Shown here: positions 32,125 to 45,400 of the stretch, in pieces
Layout of the letters: every line of letters starts with the position of its first letter
Position numbering within the stretch: position 1 is the first letter of the stretch
From: JACMLC01 sp963817025
GTDB taxonomy: Bacteria; Acidobacteriota; Blastocatellia; Pyrinomonadales; Pyrinomonadaceae
DNA length: 64,000 bases
Direction: 5' to 3'
NCBI GenBank assembly: GCA_963817025.1
Contig: CAWFML010000004.1
Span: 806,001 to 870,000 of the forward strand
Made by a program: the position numbers and the translations under genes
The notes under the pieces: generated by a model
Databases searched by the model: none
What the model saw: the letters and a program-made list of their open reading frames with translations, nothing else
What the model was told of the DNA's origin: nothing

Positions 32125-35100
32125 CTAGTTCTCTTTATTCTCCTCTGCTTCACCTACCACAAGCAGCCACAGACCATCATATGCGTAATCATACGCCGGA
32201 CGTTCCACAATCTCGTCAGGGGCCTCAAACGCGGGGTCTTTTATAGCATTTATCAAATGCTCTGTGATTACGCTTGCAGCATCCGGCACATGCCGACCCA
32301 AGTTTGCCAGTGCCTCTGCGCAAGCCTTCCGTACATCGTTATCTCTATCAAGCAACCCTTTTAGCAGTCCCGAAATGATTTGCCCATCCGCATACCCTAT
32401 TTGCCCTAAGGAAACAGCACAACTTTGACGCTCAGGCCAGCTTTCAAGTTCCTGTAAACCATTAAGAAGAAGTAGAACAACTTCGGAACGGGTTTCCCCA
32501 ACCTGAATCAGAGATTGCGCGGCCATTCTACGCACAGTGGCATCTTCATCCTTGAGCAATTCCATCAACGTAGTTATCACCTCCGGCGATGACTGCCCTA
32601 ACTGCCCCAGACTACTGACGGCTGTATGGCGTACAGCGGCGTTTTCATCATCAAGCAATTTTATCAACGCAGCTATCGCCTCCGGCGATGACTGCCCTAT
32701 CTCTCCCAAACTTCTGGCGGCCATTCTACGCACGGTGTCATCTTCATCATCGAACAATTCTATCAATGCAGCTATCGCCTCCGGCAATGACTGCCCTAAC
32801 TGCCCCAGACTTCTGGCGGCTGTATGGCGTACAGTGGCATTTTTATCATCAAGCAATTCTATCAATGCAGCTATCGCCTCCGGCGATGACTGCTCTAACT
32901 GCCTCAGACTTCTGGCGGCTATGTAGCGCACGGTGTCATCTTCATCATCGAACAATTCTATCAATGCAGCTATCACCTCCGGCGATGACTGCCCTAATTG
33001 CCCCAGACTACTTGCAGCAAAATAGCGCCCAGTGGCGTTTTCATCATTGAGCAATGTTAGTAGCGCAGCTATCACCTCTGGCGATGACTGCCCTAACTGC
33101 CCCAAACTACTTGCAGCAAAATAGCGCACAGTGGCGTTTTCATCATCGAGCAATTTTATCAACGCAGCTATCACCTCTGGCGATGATTGCCCTAACTGCC
33201 CCAGACTACCTGCGGCTGTATAGCGCCCAGTGGCGTTTTCATCATCGAGTAATGTTAGTAACGCAGCTATCACCTCTGGCGATGACTGCCCTAACCGCCC
33301 CAGACTACCTGCGGCTGTATAGCGCACAGTGGCGTTTTCATCATCAAGCAATTTTATCAATGCAGCTATTGCCTCCGGTGATGACTGCCCTAACTGCCCC
33401 AGACTACTGACGGCTGCATAGGGCGCATCTTCATCTTCACCCTTAAGCAGTTCAAGCAATGTTGCTATGGATTCTGCGGTAACAAGGCCCAGACCCGATA
33501 GATAAAGTGGGATTCGCAGGCGCACTTGCGTATCGGGATTGTGCAGTTCAGGATTAAAGCGGCGGATGAGCAAGGGCGCGGCGTCGCTGCCTCGAAGTGA
33601 TTCGAGGCGTTTTTGCAGCATCTGGCGGTAGCGTCGGAAGCGTGCGAGACCTGTATTATGCAGTAGCTCGTCCGCCAGTCGCCCGGTTAGTTTCTTAATC
33701 AATTGCGGGTCAACAGGGATTTGGTCGGCTAGGCAGCGGAGGGCGAAAAGATAATCGCGGCCAAGCAGGTCTTCATATTCGCTCGGTTGAAAGCCCAGTT
33801 CTTCGGCTTCTTTGCCTTCAGCCAGAATTGCTGTTTCCAGCAACTCGCCTGTCTCTTCCGGAAAATCCAGCCCCTTGAAGCCGAGCGCCAGCAGGATTGG
33901 CTCTTCCCAGCGCGGGTTATGTAGATGCTGGCGAATCAGTCCAGCCGCCTTCTTTGAATGAGTGATTAAATGGCGGGCGGCGTAATACTCCTCGAACGTC
34001 AGGTGCATAAAGCCGTAGCGTTTGGGCGCACGTTCGACGAATAACCCCGTTTGAATGCGTACGGTTTCCAGAAACTTTTTAACTTCGCTGACGATGGCTG
34101 GGTCCGGCTCGTGCTCATCCCAATCGAGTCGCTTGATGCGCGCCCATTCCTTTCCCAGCACTCTGTAAACTTCCTGTTCCGTCGCGATACCCGTCGGCTT
34201 ATTGACGTGCATCCAGTATGCCAGCTTGCTCAGGAGGCGTGTGAGGTATGCTTCATCAACTAAGGCAGATTCCGGCACGCCCTGCGCGGTGCGCCATGTC
34301 CGCGCCAGTGTCTCGGCGGCCAGTTTATAAAGTTGAATACGTTTTTCAGGCAGGCGCGCTCCCGTGCGGTGAATGAGCGCGAGCACTGTCAGCAGCAAGG
34401 GATTGGCAGCCAGACGACGCACGCCCGGCGATGTCCTGACAGCCTTGAGAATGCTGTCAATCTCTCTGTGTGCCACGGCGGCACGCGTTTCGGGTGAGAC
34501 ATCCGGCGTCTGCGACACTTCTACGGCGGGACACCAGCGCGAGAGAAACCGCTCGATTTGCGCTTCATCCATATCCTGAATTGTATAGTGAACCGAAGGC
34601 TCTGCCAGCGGCGCGCTATTGTAACCGGCAATGCGGCTGGTGATGATAAAACGATTGGAAACCCTGTCGTGACGGCGTATGAACTCTTCAATCTTTTGCA
34701 CTATGCCGCGCCGGTCGTCTGCGCTGACGATCTCATCCAAGCCATCAAGCAGAATCAAGCAATTGCCTTGTTCCAACTGAGTCGTTAACAAGTCGGCCAG
34801 CCCGGATTTCGTGCACTCGTGCATCGTGCAGTATTCCGCCAGAAAGTCGCTGAGAGATTTTTGCTTCCAGACACCATTCTCAGCGTAAGCGGCAATTCGT
34901 ATGAAGATAGGGAAGCGTGTCGTCCCAAGATTGCTACTCGCTTCGCGGCTTCCATTGTATGAAGCCTGTGCGTGCATCAGCGCGAGGTATCTTAAAAGAG
35001 TGGTCTTGCCGCTGCCCGGATCGCCTAAGATAACAAGACGTTCGTAACGGCTCACGACATCGTACAACTCAAGCACTTCAGCCGCGCCGCCGCTCATCAC

Positions 35101-35874
35101 GCCGTAACGTCGTCTTTGAAAATCTATCTTTAATTGCTCTTGTCTATCTTCAAACTCTTCCGCGGCAAGCCCTGCGCCCGCCAGTTTCATTTCGAGTTCT
35201 GACAGCTCCTTCTCAAGAGAACGCTTGTCTAGCGGGCCACGCGTCTCGTCCCGCTGCGCACGCAATGAGACATAAATCTCATTGAGTTTGAGTTGAACCT
35301 GACGTTGCGTTTGCTCTATACCGCGCGGGTCTAAATAAAGATTCCGATCAATCAACCAGCTTAGATAGTCATAGCGTGTGCCGGGCGTGGCTTTTTCTGT
35401 TTTTAAAATAGCGCGAATAGCTTCCGCGCTTTCTGCTATCCGCTCCAGGGCTGCGCTGTCATACAGTTCACTTAATTCTGGCTCGGCTTTGAGCGCATGA
35501 GAAAGATGCTGGAAGAAATCTGCGATTACCGGCTCTAACTCACGCACGTATTTTGTCTGCCTTTCATCTTTGAGACGCAGCGATTCCGCCCACCGCCTAG
35601 CCAGTTCGCTTGAATCGGGTTTTCCGTCGCGGAGGAGAAACTGTGCGAGCACCGGCGCGCCCTCGCGTTCCAGAAAGCTGGCGTCAAAAAGCGATTCAAC
35701 CCACTCTCTATGTTCCGCTTCAAGCTGGTGGATTGATTTTTCCAGAGCGCGCTCGAACGCTTTCTTCTTCAGATCGCCAAAGAGGGCCTTGTCCAACTTG
35801 CCCTTACCCGCGTCCATCAGATAGCCAAAGGTCTTGTTAGTAATCTGCGTGAGAATCAATGATGTTAACGGCAT
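32125..35874 (-). CDS. NACHT-domain NTPase with C-terminal HEAT repeats (NLR-like)
   Basis: The 1249-residue protein has an N-terminal helical region (1-275). It is followed by a STAND NTPase of NACHT type, with Walker A GDPGSGKTT at 284-292 and Walker B CLILLDGLDEI near 372-382. FIITSRIAGY and the winged-helix motif FMHLTFEEYYAARHL come next. Residues about 797-1200 are HEAT repeats. Nine units of 33 residues are nearly identical to one another. Bacterial NACHT proteins of this build include anti-phage sensors, where the repeat part recognises the trigger; that role is inferred here. No separate effector gene is adjacent, so the N-terminal region could be the effector. GGAG sits close to the ATG. 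It appears to be its own transcription unit. Confidence 0.9.
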   Translation of the reverse strand: MPLTSLILTQITNKTFGYLMDAGKGKLDKALFGDLKKKAFERALEKSIHQLEAEHREWVESLFDASFLEREGAPVLAQFLLRDGKPDSSELARRWAESLRLKDERQTKYVRELEPVIADFFQHLSHALKAEPELSELYDSAALERIAESAEAIRAILKTEKATPGTRYDYLSWLIDRNLYLDPRGIEQTQRQVQLKLNEIYVSLRAQRDETRGPLDKRSLEKELSELEMKLAGAGLAAEEFEDRQEQLKIDFQRRRYGVMSGGAAEVLELYDVVSRYERLVILGDPGSGKTTLLRYLALMHAQASYNGSREASSNLGTTRFPIFIRIAAYAENGVWKQKSLSDFLAEYCTMHECTKSGLADLLTTQLEQGNCLILLDGLDEIVSADDRRGIVQKIEEFIRRHDRVSNRFIITSRIAGYNSAPLAEPSVHYTIQDMDEAQIERFLSRWCPAVEVSQTPDVSPETRAAVAHREIDSILKAVRTSPGVRRLAANPLLLTVLALIHRTGARLPEKRIQLYKLAAETLARTWRTAQGVPESALVDEAYLTRLLSKLAYWMHVNKPTGIATEQEVYRVLGKEWARIKRLDWDEHEPDPAIVSEVKKFLETVRIQTGLFVERAPKRYGFMHLTFEEYYAARHLITHSKKAAGLIRQHLHNPRWEEPILLALGFKGLDFPEETGELLETAILAEGKEAEELGFQPSEYEDLLGRDYLFALRCLADQIPVDPQLIKKLTGRLADELLHNTGLARFRRYRQMLQKRLESLRGSDAAPLLIRRFNPELHNPDTQVRLRIPLYLSGLGLVTAESIATLLELLKGEDEDAPYAAVSSLGQLGQSSPEAIAALIKLLDDENATVRYTAAGSLGRLGQSSPEVIAALLTLLDDENATGRYTAAGSLGQLGQSSPEVIAALIKLLDDENATVRYFAASSLGQLGQSSPEVIAALLTLLNDENATGRYFAASSLGQLGQSSPEVIAALIELFDDEDDTVRYIAARSLRQLEQSSPEAIAALIELLDDKNATVRHTAARSLGQLGQSLPEAIAALIELFDDEDDTVRRMAARSLGEIGQSSPEAIAALIKLLDDENAAVRHTAVSSLGQLGQSSPEVITTLMELLKDEDATVRRMAAQSLIQVGETRSEVVLLLLNGLQELESWPERQSCAVSLGQIGYADGQIISGLLKGLLDRDNDVRKACAEALANLGRHVPDAASVITEHLINAIKDPAFEAPDEIVERPAYDYAYDGLWLLVVGEAEENKEN
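32494..33384 (-). repeat. Nine tandem 99-bp HEAT units inside the NACHT gene
   Basis: The unit encodes SSPEVIAALIKLLDDENATV followed by RYTAASSLGQLGQ. Units differ mainly at a few positions (KLL/TLL/ELF, ENAT/EDDT, YTA/YFA/RMA). High similarity at DNA level shows recent expansion. Copy number may vary between strains and may be collapsed or expanded in assemblies. Confidence 0.9.
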
Positions 35875-36316
35875 GCTGTCTCCATGTCTGAGCTTCGGCT
35901 GATAAAATACTGCGAAGGAAGCAACATCTGATTAAAGCATGTGCGCGACATAGAGCGGGCCAGAGGCAGGAAAATGTCGCTGTCTGAATGCGGCATCATT
36001 TTACTTCAAGGTTAAGCTGATTTGACAGAGTTGAGTCGAATATTTACTGCTTCGCATCACGAATAAATGCTGGCCGCGGAGATTGCGATGATGCGTTTTC
36101 GCAAGAGCTATGCGATTGAAAGGTGATGGTCAGGAGAGGCGCGGAGCCGTGTTGCAGGAACTGCGCTGGCAGCGCGTAGATGGTCAGCGGAGAATCGTCA
36201 GCGAGCGCGACCTGAAAGCCTTGCAATAAGCGAAGAACAAAAAAGTTTCCGGCAAAGGCGCAAAGAAAAGATTCAAGCTCTTCTTTGCGCCTTTGCATTA
36301 GCGGTTAAGCCAGGTC
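35875..36316. other. 442-nt gap upstream of the NACHT gene
   Basis: It holds the NACHT gene's upstream region and an F11 palindrome at 36252-36296. An 84-codon frame (36044-36298) begins inside that palindrome and has no family features, so I do not call it. No clear promoter hexamer pair is seen. Confidence 0.5.
36252..36296. repeat. Palindrome, TTTGCGCC family (F11), copy 3
   Basis: The arms GCAAAGGCGCAAAGA and TCTTTGCGCCTTTGC are perfect over 15 bp, extended by AA/TT. It follows the stop of the small secreted protein by about 20 nt. Confidence 0.8.
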
Positions 36317-36724
36317 TCAAGCCGTAAACTTGAAGATGGTCGCGCGCCATTTGCGCGGGGCCGGATTAATCGCCGCGCCCGTCACGTTGCCGATGCGCAG
36401 GACGACGAAGATTCCATCTTCGGTCTTAACTTCATAGCCAGTCCAGACCAGCCCGTCTTCAAGCCCTCCGTTGGGCGTCAGGTTGACAGCATCTTCCTCG
36501 ATCACTGCGGTGGGAACGAAAATCTTGAAGTCCATAGTTGAGTGTGCGGGGATGCTCGGCAAATCCATTGCTTCGCGTATCGAGCAGTTGTACTGAAAAG
36601 CGTCGCAGGACGGGCCGAGAACCGTCACCGTGCGAACATTATTCGAGGCGCGTGTGTTAAAGATTGCAAACGAGCCGAGGGTCAGAATCGTCAACACGAC
36701 TGCACAGATAAGATATTTTTTCAT
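36317..36724 (-). CDS. Small secreted protein of unknown function
   Basis: I do not recognise this 135-residue protein. It has a signal peptide or anchor (KYLICAVVLTILTLGSFAIF). The mature part has two cysteines close together (CDAFQYNCSIREAMDL), possibly a disulfide, and a beta-rich C-terminal half. The C-terminal wording (VWTGYEVKTEDGIFVVLRIG) suggests a compact beta domain. It lies between the KirBac gene and the NACHT gene and has its own likely promoter near 36895. Confidence 0.65.
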   Translation of the reverse strand: MKKYLICAVVLTILTLGSFAIFNTRASNNVRTVTVLGPSCDAFQYNCSIREAMDLPSIPAHSTMDFKIFVPTAVIEEDAVNLTPNGGLEDGLVWTGYEVKTEDGIFVVLRIGNVTGAAINPAPRKWRATIFKFTA

Positions 36725-36894
36725 GGTGGTTTAAGTCTCCTGCCAGCATTTGGAGGGCTGGCGTCCGGGGGTTGAGAATCGCGCTTCACACATTCGCCGC
36801 GAGAAAGAGAACGAGCAAGCAGTTTGGTTGTCAGATAGCCGTGCTCAAGATTTGCGAGGAAGCATAAGAGCGCGGCGGCGGTTGAGATGTTTGC

Positions 36895-36920
36895 ATTATA
36901 GTCCAAAGGTCTACCCTTAA
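36895..36920 (-). promoter_or_regulatory. Possible promoter of the small secreted protein gene
   Basis: A perfect TATAAT lies at 36895-36900 on the minus strand. The best upstream partner is TTGATT at a long spacing of 19 nt. It would leave a leader of about 165 nt. Confidence 0.4.
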
Positions 36921-36944
36921 ATCAAGGATTATTGGACCAGAGGA

Positions 36945-37907
36945 TTAATCGTTCACAGGCTCTATTAAATCCAGACGGCGCACATCAACGGTCAGCGTCC
37001 CGTTGTCTGCGGCGCGATTGTAGATGTCTTTGAACCGTGCGTTCCAGACAACCTCGCTGGCGACGTAGGAAGAGCGCGCGTGAACTGTTTGTGAGAACGT
37101 CTCGTCAATCCCCGTCAGCAGAATGAGAAACTCCGCGTTGGTTTTTATCAAATCATCCGGTGTGAGTCCGTAGAGCACGCTCTGCTCGTCAATCGGATGA
37201 ACGATGGTCCAGCTTAAGGGAAAGAAAGTGACATTCTCGCGCTCAAGCGCGAGAGAATAAAAACGCCTGATGCTCCTGCCGTTGCTCTCCTCAAAACGCG
37301 CGAAGAGGACTTTGGCTCCCAGTTCTATAATCTGGTTAGTGCGCGCATTGGTCAGCCGAAACTCGAAAGCCTTGAGACCTCTGTAGGGCGCGATGATGGC
37401 AAGATTGCTGAACAGAATCTTGGCCGTGGGCCGCGAGAAACGCGCGAAGATTACGCCCGTGAACAGGGCGACGCTGACGATCCCGACCAGAGCTTCGACC
37501 GTCACCACCAAATTTGACGCAATCCCGGTAGGACTAATGTTGCCGTACCCGATGGTCGCAAAGGTGTCAACGCTGAAAAAGAAAGCGCGCCAGAACAGCT
37601 TGCCGTAAGGCTCGACCTCCGGTGCGCTCAGAGCGCCTGCGCCGCAGAGCATAAACGCGAAGGTGAACAGCAAGTTGACCAGCGTATAGTAGAGCGTCAT
37701 GAGCGAAAGAAATCTGCTCCAAGACATCGTGAGCAGCGCGTGATAGAGGCTCAGCGAAGTCCAGAAACTTAAGCCCTCGCGCGAGACATTAAAGCTGCCG
37801 TCTCGATTGAGCAGCCGCTGCCGACTCTCGCCCGCCACGACCGACCCGAAACCGAGGTCTCGTATCTCGTCCGGGTTAATGAACGTGGGTTTCACCTTAA
37901 GGCTCAT
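36945..37907 (-). CDS. KirBac-type inward-rectifier potassium channel
   Basis: The 320-residue protein has the Kir layout: an N-terminal slide-helix region, TM1 (about 68-92), pore loop with selectivity filter TIGYG at 118-122, TM2 (about 130-155) and a cytosolic IRK beta domain. The pore block is FFFSVDTFATIGYGNISPTG. The C-terminal domain has FEFRLTNARTNQIIELGAKV and PIDEQSVLYGLTPDDLIKTN. It would conduct K+ across the inner membrane and respond to ligands or lipids through the cytosolic domain. The start MSLKVKP is chosen because a TATAAT lies 46 nt upstream. The longer TTG-initiated frame to 37970 would start upstream of that promoter. Confidence 0.92.
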   Translation of the reverse strand: MSLKVKPTFINPDEIRDLGFGSVVAGESRQRLLNRDGSFNVSREGLSFWTSLSLYHALLTMSWSRFLSLMTLYYTLVNLLFTFAFMLCGAGALSAPEVEPYGKLFWRAFFFSVDTFATIGYGNISPTGIASNLVVTVEALVGIVSVALFTGVIFARFSRPTAKILFSNLAIIAPYRGLKAFEFRLTNARTNQIIELGAKVLFARFEESNGRSIRRFYSLALERENVTFFPLSWTIVHPIDEQSVLYGLTPDDLIKTNAEFLILLTGIDETFSQTVHARSSYVASEVVWNARFKDIYNRAADNGTLTVDVRRLDLIEPVND

Positions 37908-37953
37908 GATGGCTTTTGATTTCGCTTCGCTCTTGCCGGTACTATCGGGCTTG

Positions 37954-37980
37954 ATTATACAGCGTTCCAATCGTTTTCAA
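37954..37980 (-). promoter_or_regulatory. Promoter of the KirBac gene
   Basis: TATAAT at 37954-37959 on the minus strand is preceded at 15 nt by TTGAAA. Spacing is short, but the -10 is perfect. It lies about 36 nt beyond the rpoBC terminator. Confidence 0.5.
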
Positions 37981-38015
37981 CCCAACGGTTTCGCGCTGGA
38001 AGAATATTATGCTTA

Positions 38016-38053
38016 AAGAAAAAACCGGCGCAGACTTTATCATCTGTGCCGGT
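38016..38053 (-). terminator. Rho-independent terminator after rpoC
   Basis: On the minus strand ACCGGCACAGA and TCTGCGCCGGT form an 11-bp stem with one G-U wobble and a 8-nt loop, followed by six T. It is the best terminator in the window and ends the rif cluster. Confidence 0.9.
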
Positions 38054-38120
38054 CTTTGTTTGATGCGAGTAATGCTGACTTTCAAAGCCGCGCTCGCGTG
38101 TGCGTTGTCAGGCGCGGAGC

Positions 38121-42359
<4,239 letters not shown>

Positions 42360-42381
42360 CTTTTTCTCCGATAAAACGTAC

Positions 42382-42490
42382 TTTAGTTCTTTGTGCTTTG
42401 TCTTTTGTTCTTTGCACGCGATTGAAGCTTAAGAGTTAAACTCAAGCTTGAACACCGCCTGCAAAGAACAAAGAGCTAAGCACAAAGAAC
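42382..42490 (-). repeat. Intergenic heptamer-type palindrome, F1 family, copy 6
   Basis: It lies between rpoB and rpoC. The left arm is CTTTAGTTCTTTGTGCTTTG then TCTTTTGTTCTTTG; the right arm is CAAAGAACAAAGAGCTAAGC then ACAAAGAACC. The inner pair GAAGCTTAAGAGTTAAACTC then AAGCTTG adds a second stem. The GAGTCGCGTGC core is replaced by ACACCGCCTGC. Confidence 0.8.
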
Positions 42491-42496
42491 CATCAT

Positions 42497-45400
42497 TTAT
42501 TCCGTCGCGCTCGTAATCAAAGCTTCTCCGACGCCCGCGCCGTCGCCGTTCGCACCGTTTCCGCCGTCCCTATTCACCAGCTCTACGTCTAAGCAGAGCG
42601 ATTGCAATTCGCGGACGAGGACGTTGAACGATTCAGGCACGCCGGGGTCAAAGTCGGCTTCGCCCTTGACGATGGCCTCGTAAATCTTCGAGCGTCCGGC
42701 CACATCGTCAGACTTCGCCGTCAGCAGCTCTTGAAGAATATGCGCCGCGCCATAAGCTTCGAGCGCCCAGACTTCCATTTCTCCGAAACGCTGTCCGCCG
42801 AACTGCGCCTTGCCGCCTAAAGGCTGCTGCGTAATCAGGCTGTACGGCCCAATCGAGCGCGCGTGAATCTTGTCGTCCACCAGATGCGAGAGCTTGAGCA
42901 TGTAGATGTAACCGACCGTCACCTTTTGCTCGAAGGCATCGCCCGTCAACCCGTCGTAGAGCACCGTCTTGCCTGACTCGTTGACGATTTCGGGAAGCCC
43001 CAGCTCGCGCAGGTGCGCCGCAGCATCTTTGAGCTTGATCTTAATCTCTTTCTCGCTCGCCCCGTCAAAGACTGGCGTGGCAAAGTGCAAGCCGAGCACG
43101 CGTGCGGCCCAGCCGAGGTGAGTTTCCAGAATCTGCCCGACGTTCATGCGCGAAGGCACGCCCAGAGGATTCAAGACGATTTCGACCGGCGTTCCATCCG
43201 GCAGGTACGGCATGTCCTCTTCGGGCAGGATGCGCGCGATGACGCCCTTGTTACCGTGACGGCCAGCCATCTTGTCGCCGACCGAAAGCTTGCGCTTCAT
43301 GGCGATAAAGACTTTGACCATCTTGATAACGCCGGGAGCGAGTTCGTCGCCCTGTCTGAGCTTTGCAATCTTCTCTTCGTAAATATCCGAGAGAATCTTG
43401 ATCTGCCTTTCGGTGCGATCCTCGTACTCTTTAACTTCCGCCGCGACATCCACGCCTGCGCGCGTCGAAGCCAGCTCAGCTTTCCTGAGAGCCTTCGGCT
43501 CGACGCCGACCAGCATCTCGCGCGTGATGGTTTCGCCGCGCGGGATGGCTACGTCTTTATTGACCAGCAAGTCTTTGGCGAGTTTGCGGCCTTCAAAAAG
43601 TTCATAAATGCGCGCGTCGCGCTGTTCGCGCAGGATGCGTATCTCGTCCTCAAGGTCGCGCCTCAGACGGTCTTCCTCTTCCTGCTCGATGGTCAGTGAA
43701 CGCTGGTCTTTCTCCTGTCCTTTGCGTGTGAAGACCTGCACGTCAACCACTGTGCCGTCAATTCCCGGCGGGCTGACAAGCGATGCGTCCTTCACGTCTC
43801 CGGCCTTTTCGCCGAAGATAGCGCGCAAGAGTTTTTCTTCCGCCGTCAACTGCGTCTCGCCCTTCGGCGTGACTTTGCCGACGAGAATCGAGCCGGGTTT
43901 GACCTGCGCGCCGATGCGTATGATGCCCGACTCGTCCAGATCGCGGAGCATGTTCTCGCCCACGTTCGGGATGTCGCGCGTGATTTCTTCCGGCCCAAGC
44001 TTCGTATCGCGGGCTTCGATTTCCAGTTCTTCGATGTGAATCGAAGTATAGAAATCATCTTTGACGAGACGCTCGGAAACCAGTATCGCGTCCTCGAAGT
44101 TATAGCCGCGCCACGGCATGAAAGCGACCAGCACGTTGCGGCCTAAGGCCAGCTCGCCCCTGTCCGTACACGGGCCGTCAGCGATGACCTGTCCCTTATT
44201 AACGCGCTCGCCGACCTGCACGATTGGACGCTGGTTGATACAGGTGTTCTGATTAGAACGCTTGAACTTAATCAGCGTGTAGATGTCCGCCGTCACCTCG
44301 CGCGAAATCGTGCCGTCCATGTTGTGGTCGGCCTTGATGATGATGCGCTCGGAATCGACGTAATCCACCACGCCGTCGCGCCGTGCGACCACGACCGCGC
44401 CGGAATCCTGCGCCGTCACCTTCTCCATGCCCGTTCCGATGTACGGAGCTTCGGCACGCAGGAGCGGCACAGACTGGCGCTGCATGTTCGACCCCATCAG
44501 AGCGCGGTTCGCGTCGTCGTTCTCAAGAAACGGAATCAGGGATGCCGCAACCGAGACGAGCTGTTTGGGCGACACGTCAACATAGACGATCTCTTCGCGG
44601 CGCGCGAGAATGAACTCGCCCGCTTTGCGCGAAGCATTGCGCTCGTTGATGATATAGCCGTTGTCGTCCAGCTCGATATTAGCCTGACCGACGACGTGCT
44701 TGTCCTCTTCCCATGCCGTTAAGTAAAAAGGCCACGGCTCGGACTCGGCCTTGCGACCATCCGCAGCGACACGCTTGTTGGCCTTCTCTAACTCTTCCTG
44801 CTGGATGTGCTCGCCAGGCTTCAACTTGGTGTCGCCGCCGTTGATGACGCGGACGTATTCGACGACGCGGCCATCAACCACTTTGCGATAGGGCGACTCG
44901 ATAAAGCCGAACTCGTTGATACGCGCAAAGCAGGAGAGCGACGAGATAAGACCGATGTTCGGGCCTTCAGGCGTCTCAATCGGGCAGATGCGGCCATAGT
45001 GTGTCGGGTGCACGTCTCTGACTTCAAAGCCCGCGCGCTCGCGCGAGAGGCCGCCCGGCCCGAGGGCCGAGAGCCTGCGCTTGTGCGTAATCTCCGAGAG
45101 CGGGTTGGTCTGGTCCATAAACTGCGAGAGTTGTGATGAACCGAAAAACTCGCGCACGGCTGCCGTGACGGGCTTGGCGTTTATCAAATCGCGCGGCATC
45201 GTCGTCTGCATCTCTTGATGGATGGACATCTTTTCTTTGATGGCGCGCTCCATGCGTTCGAGACCGATGCGAAACTGGTTTTCCAGCAGTTCGCCCACCG
45301 CGCGGACGCGGCGATTGCCGAGGTGGTCAATATCGTCCGCCTGAAAGTCCGCAGGATTGCGGCGCATACGCAAGAGATACGACACCACTTCCACAAAATC

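Noticed and set aside
32494..33384. Regular 99-bp spacing suggesting a CRISPR-like array
   Set aside because: The whole unit is conserved and translated as HEAT repeats, and there are no unique spacers.
32537..33410. Plus-strand frames opposite the HEAT repeats with repeated MQLSPPAMTALTAP-like text
   Set aside because: They mirror the 99-bp repeat of the NACHT gene in another frame and have no start signals or family features.
36044..36298. An 84-codon frame upstream of the NACHT gene
   Set aside because: It starts inside an F11 palindrome, so its first codons are repeat sequence, and it has no ribosome binding site.
36721..36906. A 61-codon frame overlapping the start of the small secreted protein gene
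   Set aside because: Its TTG start overlaps the TATAAT promoter element and the sequence has no family features, despite a suggestive ATGA overlap.
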